In this document: positions 34,576 to 45,718 of the stretch, piece after piece
Position numbering within the stretch: the first letter of the stretch is position 1
Layout of the letters: each line of letters starts with the position of its first letter
Assembly: GCF_008868005.1 (NCBI RefSeq)
Contig: NZ_WAAO01000001.1
Location: 992,001 to 1,056,000, forward strand
Direction: 5' to 3'
Origin: Microbacterium algeriense
Lineage (GTDB): Bacteria > Actinomycetota > Actinomycetes > Actinomycetales > Microbacteriaceae
DNA length: 64,000 bases
The notes under the pieces: generated by a model
The model's input: only the letters and a program-made list of their open reading frames with translations
Told to the model about the DNA's origin: nothing
Databases searched by the model: none
Translations under genes and position numbers: made by a program

Positions 34576-36003
34576 GTGCACATCGACGACCTGCTGGCCC
34601 CGCTGCCGGCAACGCTCGCCGTCACCGCCGCCGACGTGCGCGCGGAGGTCGACCCCGCCGATGTGCTCGTCGTCCTCGACGACGACCCGACCGGCACACA
34701 GTCCGTCTCGAACCTCCCCGTGCTCACCCGGTGGGAGCGGGCCGACCTCGACGCGGCGCTCAAGACCGGCGCCGCCGCCGTCTACGTGCTCACCAACACC
34801 CGATCCCTCGACGAGCAGGGCGCGGCCGCACGCAACCGCGAGATCGTCGCCGTCGCGCTCGACGCCGCCGCAGCCCAGGGTCGCCGCGTCACCTTCGTGT
34901 CCCGCGGCGACTCCACCCTGCGCGGTCACTTCCCCCTCGAGACCGACGTGCTCTCCGCCGAGGTCGCCGCGCACACCGGGTGCACTCCGGCACTGACCCT
35001 CCTGGTCCCGGCGTTCCCCGATGCCGGTCGCATCACGGTCGACTCCGTGCACTACTGGGTCACCGACGGCGAGGCCACTCCGGTCGGCGAGACGCCGTTC
35101 GCCGCCGATGCGACCTTCGGGTACTCGTCCTCCGACCTGCGTGACTGGGTCGCGGAGAAGACCGACGGGCGGATCGCCGCATCCGAGGTCGCCGGCCTCG
35201 ACATCCGCACCATCCGTGCCGGAGTGGACGCCGTCGCCGCGTTCCTGGCTGCGCTGCCGCAGGGCACGGTCGTCGCCGTCGACGTGGTCGAGGAAGCCGA
35301 CATGCGCGTCGTCGCCCTCGCCCTGCATCGCCTGCGGGAGAAGAGCGTGCTGCTCCGCGTCGGGCCGCCCTACGTGCGCGCCCACATCGGCCAGGAGATC
35401 GCCGCGCCGGTGCGCGCGGAGGACATCCCCTTCGCGCACGACCGCGGCGGACTCGTCGTGGTCGGCAGTCATGTGCCGCTCACCACAGCGCAGCTCGAGG
35501 CCCTCACGGCAGCCCGCCCGAACACCCGCACGATCGAACTCGACGTGCGCGCCCTCATCGGCTCCGAGCGCGAGGAGCACCTCGACACGCAGGCGCACGC
35601 GGTCGCCGACGCGCTCGCCACGGGCACCGTGATCGTGCACACCACCCGCGAGCTCGTCACGGGCGCCGACGGGGACGAGAGCCTCGCGATCGCCCGCCGC
35701 GTCTCCAGCGGCGTGGTCGACCTCGTACGCCGGGTGCTCGCCATCGCACCGCCCCGCTTCGTGATCGCGAAGGGCGGGATCACCTCCAGCGACGTCGCCA
35801 GCGAAGCTCTCGAGATCCGTCGCGCGACCGTGCTCGGCCCCATGCTGCCCGGCCTGGTCTCGCTGTGGCAGCCCGAGGCCGGCCCCGCCGTCGGCATCCC
35901 CTACGTCGTGTTCGCCGGCAACGTCGGCGACGCGGACTCCCTCGTCACCGTCGTCGCCACTCTCGCAGGGGACGATGGAACCCACCCGGAAGGACAATCA
36001 TGA
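34576..36003 (+). CDS. Four-carbon acid sugar kinase family protein (OtnK/DtnK-like)
   Basis: 475 residues. The N-terminal substrate domain begins with VLVVLDDDPTGTQSVSNLPV (the DD(P/L)TG motif), followed by TNTRSLDEQGAAARNREIVA and FVSRGDSTLRGHFPLETDVL. The C-terminal nucleotide-binding domain has PRFVIAKGGITSSDVASEAL and PYVVFAGNVGDADSL. Characterised members phosphorylate D-erythronate or threonate at O4. GTG 34576 has AAGGAG 5-6 nt upstream; the longer frame has no ribosome site. It overlaps the dehydrogenase gene by ATGA. Confidence 0.88.
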   Translation: MHIDDLLAPLPATLAVTAADVRAEVDPADVLVVLDDDPTGTQSVSNLPVLTRWERADLDAALKTGAAAVYVLTNTRSLDEQGAAARNREIVAVALDAAAAQGRRVTFVSRGDSTLRGHFPLETDVLSAEVAAHTGCTPALTLLVPAFPDAGRITVDSVHYWVTDGEATPVGETPFAADATFGYSSSDLRDWVAEKTDGRIAASEVAGLDIRTIRAGVDAVAAFLAALPQGTVVAVDVVEEADMRVVALALHRLREKSVLLRVGPPYVRAHIGQEIAAPVRAEDIPFAHDRGGLVVVGSHVPLTTAQLEALTAARPNTRTIELDVRALIGSEREEHLDTQAHAVADALATGTVIVHTTRELVTGADGDESLAIARRVSSGVVDLVRRVLAIAPPRFVIAKGGITSSDVASEALEIRRATVLGPMLPGLVSLWQPEAGPAVGIPYVVFAGNVGDADSLVTVVATLAGDDGTHPEGQS

Positions 36004-36890
36004 CAACCACCGTCGCTGTCATCGGACTCGGCGCCATGGGGCTGCCGATGGCCAGCCGTCTCGCCGAGCGCTTCACGGTGCGCGGCTTCGACATCGCCGC
36101 CGAGCGTGTCGCCCTCGCCGCGGAGGCGGGCGTCGTGCCCGCCGCGTCCGCCGCGGAAGCCGTGACCGAGGCGGAGGCGGTGCTGGTCGCCGTGCGGACC
36201 GGCGCGCAGCTGGACGACCTGCTGTTCGGAGGGAACGGGCTCGCCCCGCACCTCGCCGACGGGGCCGTCGTGATCCTCACCAGCACGGTAGGCACGGAGG
36301 GCATCGACGCGATCGCCGCACAGCTCGCCGCCCACGGTGCGCAGCTCGTGGACGCGCCGCTGTCGGGCGGACCGGTCCGCGCGGGAGAGGGCGACCTCCT
36401 CATCGTCGTCGGCGCGACCCCCGCCGCCCTGGAGATCGCGCGCCCCGTGCTGGAGCAGCTCGCCTCCACGCTGTCCATCGTCGGCGACAAGCCCGGCGAC
36501 GGCCAGGCGCTGAAGACCGTCAACCAGCTGCTGTGCGGCGTGCACATCGCCGCCGCGGCCGAGGCCCTCGCGCTCGCCGATGCCCTCGGGCTCGACCGCG
36601 CCCGCACGCTCGACGCGCTCACGGCCGGTGCCGCGAACTCGTTCATGCTCGGGAACCGCGGCCCGCGCGCCCTGCAGGCGTACGATCCCGAAGGCGCCGA
36701 GGTGCTCAGCCGCCTCGACATCTTCGTGAAGGACCTCGGCATCGTCGGCGACGCCGCCCGCCGTGCGCACCTGTCCACGCCGGTCGCCGCCGCGGCCGAG
36801 CAGCTGTTCCTCCTCGGCGAAGCGCAGGGCCTCGGCGCCCTCGACGACTCCGCCGTCATCCGCGTCGTCGCACCCGAACGACTGTCCTGA
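36000..36890 (+). CDS. NAD(P)-dependent 3-hydroxyacid dehydrogenase, LtnD/threonate dehydrogenase-like
   Basis: 296 residues of the beta-hydroxyacid dehydrogenase family. Dinucleotide site VAVIGLGAMGLPMASRLAER at the start; substrate motif LVDAPLSGGPVRAGEGDLLI near residue 115 (the (D/N)APVSGG signature with Ser); catalytic Lys in GQALKTVNQLLCGVHIAAAA near 170. LtnD oxidises the C2/C3 hydroxyl of threonate/erythronate before OtnK phosphorylation. GGAAGGACAATC stands before the ATG. Confidence 0.88.
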   Translation: MTTTVAVIGLGAMGLPMASRLAERFTVRGFDIAAERVALAAEAGVVPAASAAEAVTEAEAVLVAVRTGAQLDDLLFGGNGLAPHLADGAVVILTSTVGTEGIDAIAAQLAAHGAQLVDAPLSGGPVRAGEGDLLIVVGATPAALEIARPVLEQLASTLSIVGDKPGDGQALKTVNQLLCGVHIAAAAEALALADALGLDRARTLDALTAGAANSFMLGNRGPRALQAYDPEGAEVLSRLDIFVKDLGIVGDAARRAHLSTPVAAAAEQLFLLGEAQGLGALDDSAVIRVVAPERLS

Positions 36891-36929
36891 GCGCGACGTC
36901 GCGCCCTCACTGAAAGAAGAGATCCAGAG

Positions 36930-38351
36930 ATGCTTCCTCTTCCGATCCTCATCCTGATCGGCCTGGCAGGCCTCGGCCTGCTGCTCCTGCTCATCATCCG
37001 GTTCAAGGTGCAGGCGTTCTACGCCCTCATCCTGGTGTCGATCCTCGTCGGCATCGCGGCCGGTCTGCCGCTGACCACCATCCCCGCCGACGGCGACACC
37101 CCCGAACAGCTCGGCGTCATCCAGGCGATCATCGCCGGTGTCGGCGGCACGCTCGGCTCGGTGGCCGTGCTCGTGGCCCTCGGCTCCATGCTCGGCAAGA
37201 TCATCGAGCTCTCCGGTGGCGCGGAGTCGCTCGCCGGGCGCTTCACCAAGTGGCTGGGCCCGAAGCGGGTCGGCATCGCGCTCGTCATCGCCGCCGGCAT
37301 CCTCGCGATCCCGGTGTTCTTCGACGCCGGCTTCATCATCCTCATCCCCATCGTGTTCGCGTTCTCGAAGGTGGCGGGGCTCAACCCGATCAAGTTCGGG
37401 CTCCCGGTGGCCGGCATCATGCTCGCCGTGCACGTCGCCGTGCCCCCGCACCCCGGCATCGTCGGCGGATCCGCGATCCTCGGCGCCGACATCGGCTGGG
37501 TGACGATCTTCGCGCTCGCGATCTCCGTGCCGCTCGGTGTGCTGTCGTACCTCGTGGCGAAGTGGATCAACACCCGCGAGTTCGCGATGCTGGCCGCGAC
37601 CAAGGAGATGTACGACAACTTCGGCACGGAGAAGTCGACGATCACCGGCGGGCTCGGCGAGGGGGAGAAGGCGCCCGGAGCCGGGACGGTCCTCGGACTC
37701 ATCCTCCTGCCGCTCGCGCTCATCATGCTCGGCACCGCGGTCGCGCCGCTGTTCGAGGCGGGCACGTTCTGGAACGGGTTCCTCAGCATGGTCGGTCAGC
37801 CGATCTTCGCCCTCATGGTCGCGATCGCCGTCGCGATGTACCTGCTCGGCGTGCGTCGCGGCTGGTCGGCAGCGCACCTCGGCGAGGTCATGGAGTCGGC
37901 GCTTCCCGCTGCCGCGGTCATCATCCTCGTCACGGGTGCCGGTGGTGCGTTCGGCCGTGTGCTGACAGAGACCGGCATCGGCGGAGCCGTCGCCGAGGTG
38001 CTCGCCTCCAGCGGTATGCCGCTGCTGCTCGCGGGGTTCCTCATCTCGCTCATCATGCGCGCTGCCCAGGGATCCGCGACGGTCGCCATCGCCACGACCG
38101 CGGGGCTTCTGCTGCCGTCCGTCTCCGCGATGGGGCTCGACACCGTGCACACCGCGCTGCTCGCCGTCGCGATCGGCTACGGCGGCCTCGGCCTCAGCCA
38201 CGTGAACGACTCCGGATTCTGGGTCGTCACGCGGTACCTCGGCCTGTCGGTCAAGGACGGTCTGCGCACATGGACCCCGCTCACCACGGTTCTCGGCGTC
38301 GCCGGCTTCGTGCTCACGTGGGTGCTCTACGCGGTGATCCCGGTCGCCTGA
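36930..38351 (+). CDS. GntP-family sugar-acid permease
   Basis: 473 residues, about 12-13 transmembrane helices. Typical segments: GVGGTLGSVAVLVALGSMLG, IPVFFDAGFIILIPIVFAFS, AVHVAVPPHPGIVGGSAILG, TGAGGAFGRVLTETGIGGAV and RAAQGSATVAIATTAGLLLP, GGLGLSHVNDSGFWVVTRYL. The PPHPG and HVNDSGFW motifs define the gluconate:H+ symporter family. It is the uptake partner of the kinase and dehydrogenase before it. Confidence 0.95.
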   Translation: MLPLPILILIGLAGLGLLLLLIIRFKVQAFYALILVSILVGIAAGLPLTTIPADGDTPEQLGVIQAIIAGVGGTLGSVAVLVALGSMLGKIIELSGGAESLAGRFTKWLGPKRVGIALVIAAGILAIPVFFDAGFIILIPIVFAFSKVAGLNPIKFGLPVAGIMLAVHVAVPPHPGIVGGSAILGADIGWVTIFALAISVPLGVLSYLVAKWINTREFAMLAATKEMYDNFGTEKSTITGGLGEGEKAPGAGTVLGLILLPLALIMLGTAVAPLFEAGTFWNGFLSMVGQPIFALMVAIAVAMYLLGVRRGWSAAHLGEVMESALPAAAVIILVTGAGGAFGRVLTETGIGGAVAEVLASSGMPLLLAGFLISLIMRAAQGSATVAIATTAGLLLPSVSAMGLDTVHTALLAVAIGYGGLGLSHVNDSGFWVVTRYLGLSVKDGLRTWTPLTTVLGVAGFVLTWVLYAVIPVA

Positions 38352-38365
38352 TCGGTTCCGCTCGG

Positions 38366-38393
38366 ACGGCCGTCGCCTCCGGGCGGCGGCCGT
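38366..38393 (+). terminator. Terminator of the sugar-acid operon
   Basis: ACGGCCGTCGCC (38366-38377) pairs with GGCGGCGGCCGT (38382-38393), 11 pairs plus one G-U, loop TCCG, 15 nt after the gntP-type stop. Confidence 0.7.
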
Positions 38394-38444
38394 TCGTCGT
38401 CTCCGGTGGTGGCCGCCGCGGTCGGGCGGCGCTACGCTCGCGGC

Positions 38445-38846
38445 ATGACCGGACTCATCCCGTACCTGCTGTTCCCCGGCAACGCCGCGGAAGCGCTCGG
38501 CCACTACCGCGACGTCTTCGGCGGCGACCTCCAGCTGGTGGACTATGCGAGCGCCGGTCGTCACGACGGTCCGGGCGACGCCATCGCGCACGGCCAGCTG
38601 AGCGGTCCGGTCGAGCTCGCCGGGGCCGACGCCGGTGCCGACGACGACGCGGTGCAGATGAGTGGCATGTTCCTCTCGCTCCTCGGCACAGCCGACGCGC
38701 TCACGCTCACCGACTGGTACGACCGTCTCGCCGCCGACGGCCGCGTGATGGATGCCCTCCAGAAGCGGCCATGGGGAGATTTCGACGGCACGCTCGTCGA
38801 CCGCTACGGCATCCGCTGGCTGATCGGCTTCCACCCCGAGGATTGA
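38445..38846 (+). CDS. VOC-family protein (PhnB/glyoxalase-like)
   Basis: 133 residues: MTGLIPYLLFPGNAAEALGH, YRDVFGGDLQLVDYASAG, GMFLSLLGTADALTLTDWYD and PWGDFDGTLVDRYGIRWLIG. This is the PhnB-like branch of the vicinal oxygen chelate fold; metal ligands of true glyoxalases are not all present. No function can be assigned. TACGCT, 6 nt, ATG gives a leaderless start. Confidence 0.85.
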   Translation: MTGLIPYLLFPGNAAEALGHYRDVFGGDLQLVDYASAGRHDGPGDAIAHGQLSGPVELAGADAGADDDAVQMSGMFLSLLGTADALTLTDWYDRLAADGRVMDALQKRPWGDFDGTLVDRYGIRWLIGFHPED

Positions 38847-38932
38847 CCCGAGACCCCGGGTTCACGCCGAGACCCCCTCGTACCTGCGCAGGTACGAGGG
38901 GGTCTCGGCGGAAGAGCGGGGTCTCGGGGTCA
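38844..38932. terminator. Stop-to-stop double palindrome, bidirectional terminator
   Basis: 38865-38910 is a perfect 46-bp palindrome without a loop (each arm CGCCGAGACCCCCTCGTACC + TGC and its complement). Outer arms TGACCCGAGACCCCG (38844-38858) and CGGGGTCTCGGGGTCA (38917-38932) pair with one bulge. The outer arms begin inside the stop codon of the VOC gene and end in that of the convergent aminotransferase. Confidence 0.9.
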
Positions 38933-40156
38933 GGAGGAAGAAGAGGAAGAGGAGGACGAGGAGAACAGGCGCTGGAGGCGCTGCACGCCCTCGAGGAGCT
39001 GGTCGTCGCCCAGTGCGTATGACATGCGGATGTAGCCGGAGGGACCGAACGCCTCACCGGGGACGACCGCGACCTCGGCCTGGTCGAGGATGAGGTCGGC
39101 GAGCTCGAGCGAGGTGGTCGGCGTCACGCCGCCCCAGGTGCGGCCGAGCAGACCCTGCACGTCGGGATACACGTAGAACGCACCCACCGGGTTCGGCACG
39201 ACGAGGCCGTCGATCTTCGACAGCTCCGAGACGATGAGCTGGCGGCGGCGGTCGAAGGCCTGTCGCATCTGCTCGGCCTCGTCCTGCGGGCCGTTGAGGG
39301 CGGCGATCGCGGCCTTCTGGGCGACGTTGTTCACGTTGCTGGTGAGGTGCGACTGCAGATTGCCGGCGATCTTGATGGCGTCGGCGGGACCCACCATCCA
39401 GCCCACACGCCATCCGGTCATGGCGTAGGTCTTCGCGACGCCGTTGACGAGGATCGTCTGGCCCGCGACCTCGGGGACGGCCTCGACGATCGAGGTGGCC
39501 TTGACTCCCTCGTAGGTGAGGTTCTGGTAGATCTCGTCGCTGATGATCCAGATGCCGTGCTCGAGCGCCCACTCGCCGATGGCCTTCGTCTCCTCGGCCG
39601 TGTATACCGAGCCGGTCGGGTTCGACGGGGAGACGAACACGAGCGCGGTGGTGCGCGGCGTGCGGGCGGCCTCGAGCTGCTCGACCGTGACCTTGTACTC
39701 CTGGTCGGCCCCGGCGAAGACCTCGACGGGGGTGCCGTCGGCGAGCCGGATGGCCTCGGGGTACGTGGTCCAGTACGGCGCGGGCAGCAGCACCTCGTCG
39801 CCCGGGTTCACCACGGCCTGGAAGGCCTGGTAGACCGACTGCTTGCCGCCGTTGGTGACGATGACCTGGCTCGGGGAGACCTCGAGGCCGGAGTCGCGCA
39901 GGGTCTTCGCCGCGATCGCCTCGCGGAGCGCGGGCAGGCCGGGCGCCGGGGTGTACCGGTAGCTCGCCGGATCGGCCAGTGCCTCGGCGGCGGCATCCAC
40001 GATGAACTGCGGCGTCGCGAAGTCGGGCTCGCCGGCGGCATACGAGATGACGTTCTTGCCTTCGGCCTTGAGGGCCTTGGCCTTCGCGTCGACCTTGAGG
40101 GTCGCGGACTCGGCGATGGCGGACAGCTTGCGGGAGAGAGGAGCGCGTTCGGTCAC
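38930..40156 (-). CDS. aspC: PLP-dependent aspartate aminotransferase (class I, subgroup Ib) with polyserine tail
   Basis: 408 residues. [45 protein letters not shown] (178-186), DEIY (207-210) and [20 protein letters not shown] with the PLP Lys at 242; Arg in [10 protein letters not shown] near the C-terminus. It transfers the amino group between aspartate/glutamate and oxaloacetate/2-oxoglutarate. The C-terminus is ten Ser in a row, from a purine-rich stretch (38933-38965) next to the palindrome. GTG 40156 is preceded by TACGCT and 7 nt, a leaderless start. ald lies upstream on the same strand. Confidence 0.94.
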   Translation of the reverse strand: MTERAPLSRKLSAIAESATLKVDAKAKALKAEGKNVISYAAGEPDFATPQFIVDAAAEALADPASYRYTPAPGLPALREAIAAKTLRDSGLEVSPSQVIVTNGGKQSVYQAFQAVVNPGDEVLLPAPYWTTYPEAIRLADGTPVEVFAGADQEYKVTVEQLEAARTPRTTALVFVSPSNPTGSVYTAEETKAIGEWALEHGIWIISDEIYQNLTYEGVKATSIVEAVPEVAGQTILVNGVAKTYAMTGWRVGWMVGPADAIKIAGNLQSHLTSNVNNVAQKAAIAALNGPQDEAEQMRQAFDRRRQLIVSELSKIDGLVVPNPVGAFYVYPDVQGLLGRTWGGVTPTTSLELADLILDQAEVAVVPGEAFGPSGYIRMSYALGDDQLLEGVQRLQRLFSSSSSSSSSS

Positions 40157-40237
40157 GATTACGAGCGTACTCGGGTCGATGCGGCGCGTGAGGTGTGGGA
40201 TGCCGCCAAGATCCGAGGTTCTTTCGGGTTCGACAGT

Positions 40238-41332
40238 TCAGTCGGTGGAAAGGCCGTGCGCCTGCGTGACAGCGTCCAGGGTGATGCGCCCGCCCTGCAC
40301 GTTGAGCCCCTTCGCGAGAGCAGTGTCGTCGGATGCCGCCCGCTCCCAGCCCTTCGCCGCGATCGCCGAGACGTAAGGGAGGGTGGCGTTCGTCAGCGCG
40401 CGGGTCGCGGTCGTCGGCACCGCCCCCGGCATGTTCGCGACGCAGTAGTAGATCGAGTCGTGCACCGCGAACGTCGGGTCGTCGTGCGTCGTCGGACGCG
40501 AGCCCTCGAAGCAGCCGCCCTGGTCGATCGCGATGTCGACGAGCACCGAGCCCGGCTTCATCGCGGCGACCATGTCGTCGGTGACGAGCTTGGGGGCCGC
40601 GGCACCGGGGATGAGGACCGAGCCGATCACGAGGTCCGCGGTCGTCAGCTCCTCGGCGATGTCGTAGCGGCTGGATGCCCGGGTCTCCAGGGCACCGCCG
40701 TACCGATGCTCGAGCTCACGCAGCCGGGGGAGCGCCACGTCGACGACGGTGACCTTCGAGCCGAGTCCGAGCGCGTTCGCGGCGGCGTGCTCCCCGGCGA
40801 CGCCACCGCCGATCACCACCGTCTTGGCCCGCGGAGTGCCGGCGATGCCGCCGAGCAGCATGCCGCGGCCGCCCTGCGAGCGCAGCAGCGAGTGCGATCC
40901 CATGATGACGGACAGGCGACCGGCAATCTCGCTCATCGGCACCAGCAGGGGCAGCGTGCGGTCAGGCAGCTGCACGGTCTCGTAGGCGACGGCGGTCGTC
41001 CCTGCGGCGACGAGAGCCTCGGTCAGCGGGCGGTCGGCCGCGAGGTGGAGGTAGGTGAAGAGCGTGAGGTCGGGGCGGAGGAAGCCGTACTCCTCGGCGA
41101 CCGGCTCCTTGACCTTGATGAGCAGGTCGGCGTCGCCCCATGCGTCGGCAGCGGTCGCCACGATCTCGGCACCGGCCGCGCGGTACGAGTCGTCATCGAT
41201 GCTCGAACCGACGCCGGCTCCGGACTGCACGAGCACCCTGTGCCCCTCCCGCACGAGCCGATCGGCTCCGGCCGGAGTGAGGGCGACGCGGTTCTCGTTG
41301 TTCTTGACTTCGGTCGGGACGCCGATCTTCAT
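40238..41332 (-). CDS. ald: Alanine dehydrogenase
   Basis: 364 residues: [20 protein letters not shown] with the substrate Arg, LIKVKEP with the substrate Lys, [17 protein letters not shown] with catalytic His, the NAD site [21 protein letters not shown] [20 protein letters not shown], and [20 protein letters not shown] with the catalytic Asp. It interconverts L-alanine and pyruvate + NH4+. GGAGGATCG lies before the ATG. Divergent from an Lrp-type regulator, the standard arrangement for ald/aldR. Confidence 0.97.
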   Translation of the reverse strand: MKIGVPTEVKNNENRVALTPAGADRLVREGHRVLVQSGAGVGSSIDDDSYRAAGAEIVATAADAWGDADLLIKVKEPVAEEYGFLRPDLTLFTYLHLAADRPLTEALVAAGTTAVAYETVQLPDRTLPLLVPMSEIAGRLSVIMGSHSLLRSQGGRGMLLGGIAGTPRAKTVVIGGGVAGEHAAANALGLGSKVTVVDVALPRLRELEHRYGGALETRASSRYDIAEELTTADLVIGSVLIPGAAAPKLVTDDMVAAMKPGSVLVDIAIDQGGCFEGSRPTTHDDPTFAVHDSIYYCVANMPGAVPTTATRALTNATLPYVSAIAAKGWERAASDDTALAKGLNVQGGRITLDAVTQAHGLSTD

Positions 41333-41397
41333 CGATCCTCCAGGTCTGGGATGCGCAGGATGCAGACAAGGATCGCAGAAACGTCGAAGCGACGACA

Positions 41398-41441
41398 GAA
41401 TCAGTGAAGATGATTCGGCAGAGCGGTCGATCCTGAATAAT
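41398..41441. promoter_or_regulatory. Divergent ald/Lrp control region with two inverted repeats
   Basis: GAATCA (41398-41403) and TGATTC (41411-41416) form one inverted repeat; ATTCGG (41413-41418) and CCTGAAT (41432-41438) form another. AATAAT (41436-41441) followed by 7 nt and ATG 41449 fits a leaderless start of the regulator gene. Lrp/AldR proteins usually bind several such half-sites. Confidence 0.5.
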
Positions 41442-41448
41442 GCTTCAC

Positions 41449-41958
41449 ATGGAACCGAATTCTGACGCCGTGGAGCCGAATACCGTTCGGGCGCCGGCGC
41501 TGGACACGCTCGACGCGAGGATCGTCCGGCTGCTCACCGCCGACGGGCGCATGACGAACGCGGAGCTCGCTGCCCGCCTGGGCGTCGCGCCATCGACCGC
41601 GCACGCGAGACTGCGTGCGCTGGTCGACCGAGGGGTCATCTCCGGCTTCCACGCGAGCGTGGACGAGCGGATGCTGGGATCCGGGCTGCAGGCGGTGATC
41701 GGCGTCACGCTGCGTCCGAGCGGACGGCGGGAGAGCATCGTCGAGTTCGCGGAGCGCGTGCGCGTGCTGCCGCAGGTCATCCAGCTCTTCTTCCTCGGGG
41801 GAGACGACGACTTCCTCCTGCACATCGCGGTCGCCGATTCGTCCGAGATGCGCGAATTCGTCCTCGAGCACCTGTCCGCTCAGAGCAGCGTGGCCTCCAC
41901 CCGCACGAGCATCGTGTTCGACTACCACCGCAACTCCGTGGCCGCGTCGTTCCACTGA
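41449..41958 (+). CDS. Lrp/AsnC-family regulator, probable AldR
   Basis: 169 residues from ATG 41449 (ATG 41440 adds three). The HTH is at about 20-65: LDARIVRLLTADGRMTNAEL, ARLGVAPSTAHARLRALVDR. The RAM/AsnC effector domain follows: QAVIGVTLRPSGRRESIVEF, FFLGGDDDFLLHIAVADSSE. Divergent from ald, so it most likely senses alanine or other amino acids and controls ald. I chose 41449 because of the -10 spacing. Confidence 0.92.
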   Translation: MEPNSDAVEPNTVRAPALDTLDARIVRLLTADGRMTNAELAARLGVAPSTAHARLRALVDRGVISGFHASVDERMLGSGLQAVIGVTLRPSGRRESIVEFAERVRVLPQVIQLFFLGGDDDFLLHIAVADSSEMREFVLEHLSAQSSVASTRTSIVFDYHRNSVAASFH

Positions 41959-41983
41959 CCCCGGGGATGAACCGGGTTCGGGG

Positions 41984-42415
41984 TCAGGCGCCGTAGGACG
42001 CGGGCAGCGAGCAGTAGTCGGCGAACCGGCGCTGCGGATGCTCGGGGTCGGTCATGTCGATGATCGACCCGGCGACCGTGTGCGGCGGTTCGTCGCCGGC
42101 GAGCTGCCACACCGCGTAGTTCCACATCCCGCGGGTGCGCTCGCCGAGCAGCGATGCGGGCCCGGAGACGAGCAGGATGGTGTCGCTCTTCGGGCTCTCG
42201 CGGAACGTGGTGACGACCTCCCGTACACCGGCTTCGTCGCCGGCTCCGGAATGCTCTCGTTCGACCTGCTGTCCGACGGCGGCCAACGCTGCCGAGAGGT
42301 CGTCTGCCGCACGGCGTGAGCGCTCGGCATCCGCTCCGGCCACCGCGAGCAGGCGCTTGCCTCGGGGGTAGAAGTGCAGGAACTCGGTGGCGATGTCCGT
42401 CCAGGCGTCGGTCAT
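41984..42415 (-). CDS. Conserved hypothetical protein
   Basis: 143 residues, MTDAWTDIATEFLHFYPRGK RL(L)AVAGAD in its first part, with DTILLVSGPASLLGERTRGM (about 80-100) and MWNYAVWQLAGDE. The opening GKRLLAVAGADAERSRRAAD followed by DDLSAALAAVGQQVEREH resembles the strand-loop-helix start of uridine-kinase-like proteins, but the loop lacks a Walker GKS/T, so this is only a fold hint. TAGCCT, 6 nt, ATG supports a leaderless start. Tail-to-tail with the Lrp gene. Confidence 0.65.
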   Translation of the reverse strand: MTDAWTDIATEFLHFYPRGKRLLAVAGADAERSRRAADDLSAALAAVGQQVEREHSGAGDEAGVREVVTTFRESPKSDTILLVSGPASLLGERTRGMWNYAVWQLAGDEPPHTVAGSIIDMTDPEHPQRRFADYCSLPASYGA

Positions 42416-42462
42416 GCCCCCAGGCTACGCCCGTCGTGCGGCGGGGGCTCCACACACGGAAG

Positions 42463-42492
42463 AGTCCCGGGCTGCAGTCGCCGCCCGGGACT
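42463..42492 (-). terminator. Terminator of aceB
   Basis: AGTCCCGGGC (42463-42472) and GCCCGGGACT (42483-42492), a perfect 10-bp stem with a 10-nt loop, 15 nt past the aceB stop in the direction of transcription. Confidence 0.8.
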
Positions 42493-42507
42493 TCTCCCTG
42501 TCGTGCT

Positions 42508-44154
<1,647 letters not shown>

Positions 44155-44178
44155 GATCGTGTCCTTCGTGTCGATGCT

Positions 44179-44251
44179 GAGACCCCGGCTTGTCGCCGAA
44201 ACCCCGGGTTGCGGATGCCGACAACACGGGGTCTCGTCGAGAACCGGGGGT
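44179..44251. repeat. Inverted GAGACCCCG element between aceA and aceB
   Basis: GAGACCCCGGCTTGTCG (44179-44195) faces CGACAACACGGGGTCTC (44219-44235), 15 of 17 paired, and further ACCCCGGGTT and GGGGGTCTCG arms lie between and after. The units match the arms of the palindrome at 38844-38932, so this is a second member of the same repeat family, placed inside an operon rather than at its end. Confidence 0.7.
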
Positions 44252-44259
44252 CTCGCGGA

Positions 44260-45585
<1,326 letters not shown>

Positions 45586-45690
45586 GGTGTCTCCTCGGTG
45601 GATCCGGCTGCGGTGCCGGAGTGGCGTGGTTCCACTGTGAGTGAAGTTCCGAGAGATCAGGGACCGAAATCGAGGAGAAGATCGTCCGAA

Positions 45691-45711
45691 ATTCTGTTTC
45701 CGTGACAGAAT
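45691..45711. promoter_or_regulatory. Inverted repeat ATTCTGT-N7-ACAGAAT between aceA and the RamB-type gene
   Basis: Perfect 7-bp arms (45691-45697, 45705-45711). The right arm contains CAGAAT (45706-45711), which lies 7 nt before ATG 45719 and looks like the -10 of a leaderless regulator gene. A protein bound here would block the regulator's own promoter. It is 106 nt from the aceA start. Confidence 0.55.
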
Positions 45712-45718
45712 CGGCCGC

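Noticed and set aside
35901..38834. 977-codon minus-strand frame
   Set aside because: Antisense to the dehydrogenase, GntP permease and VOC gene; low-complexity Asp/Glu/His/Arg composition with no motif.
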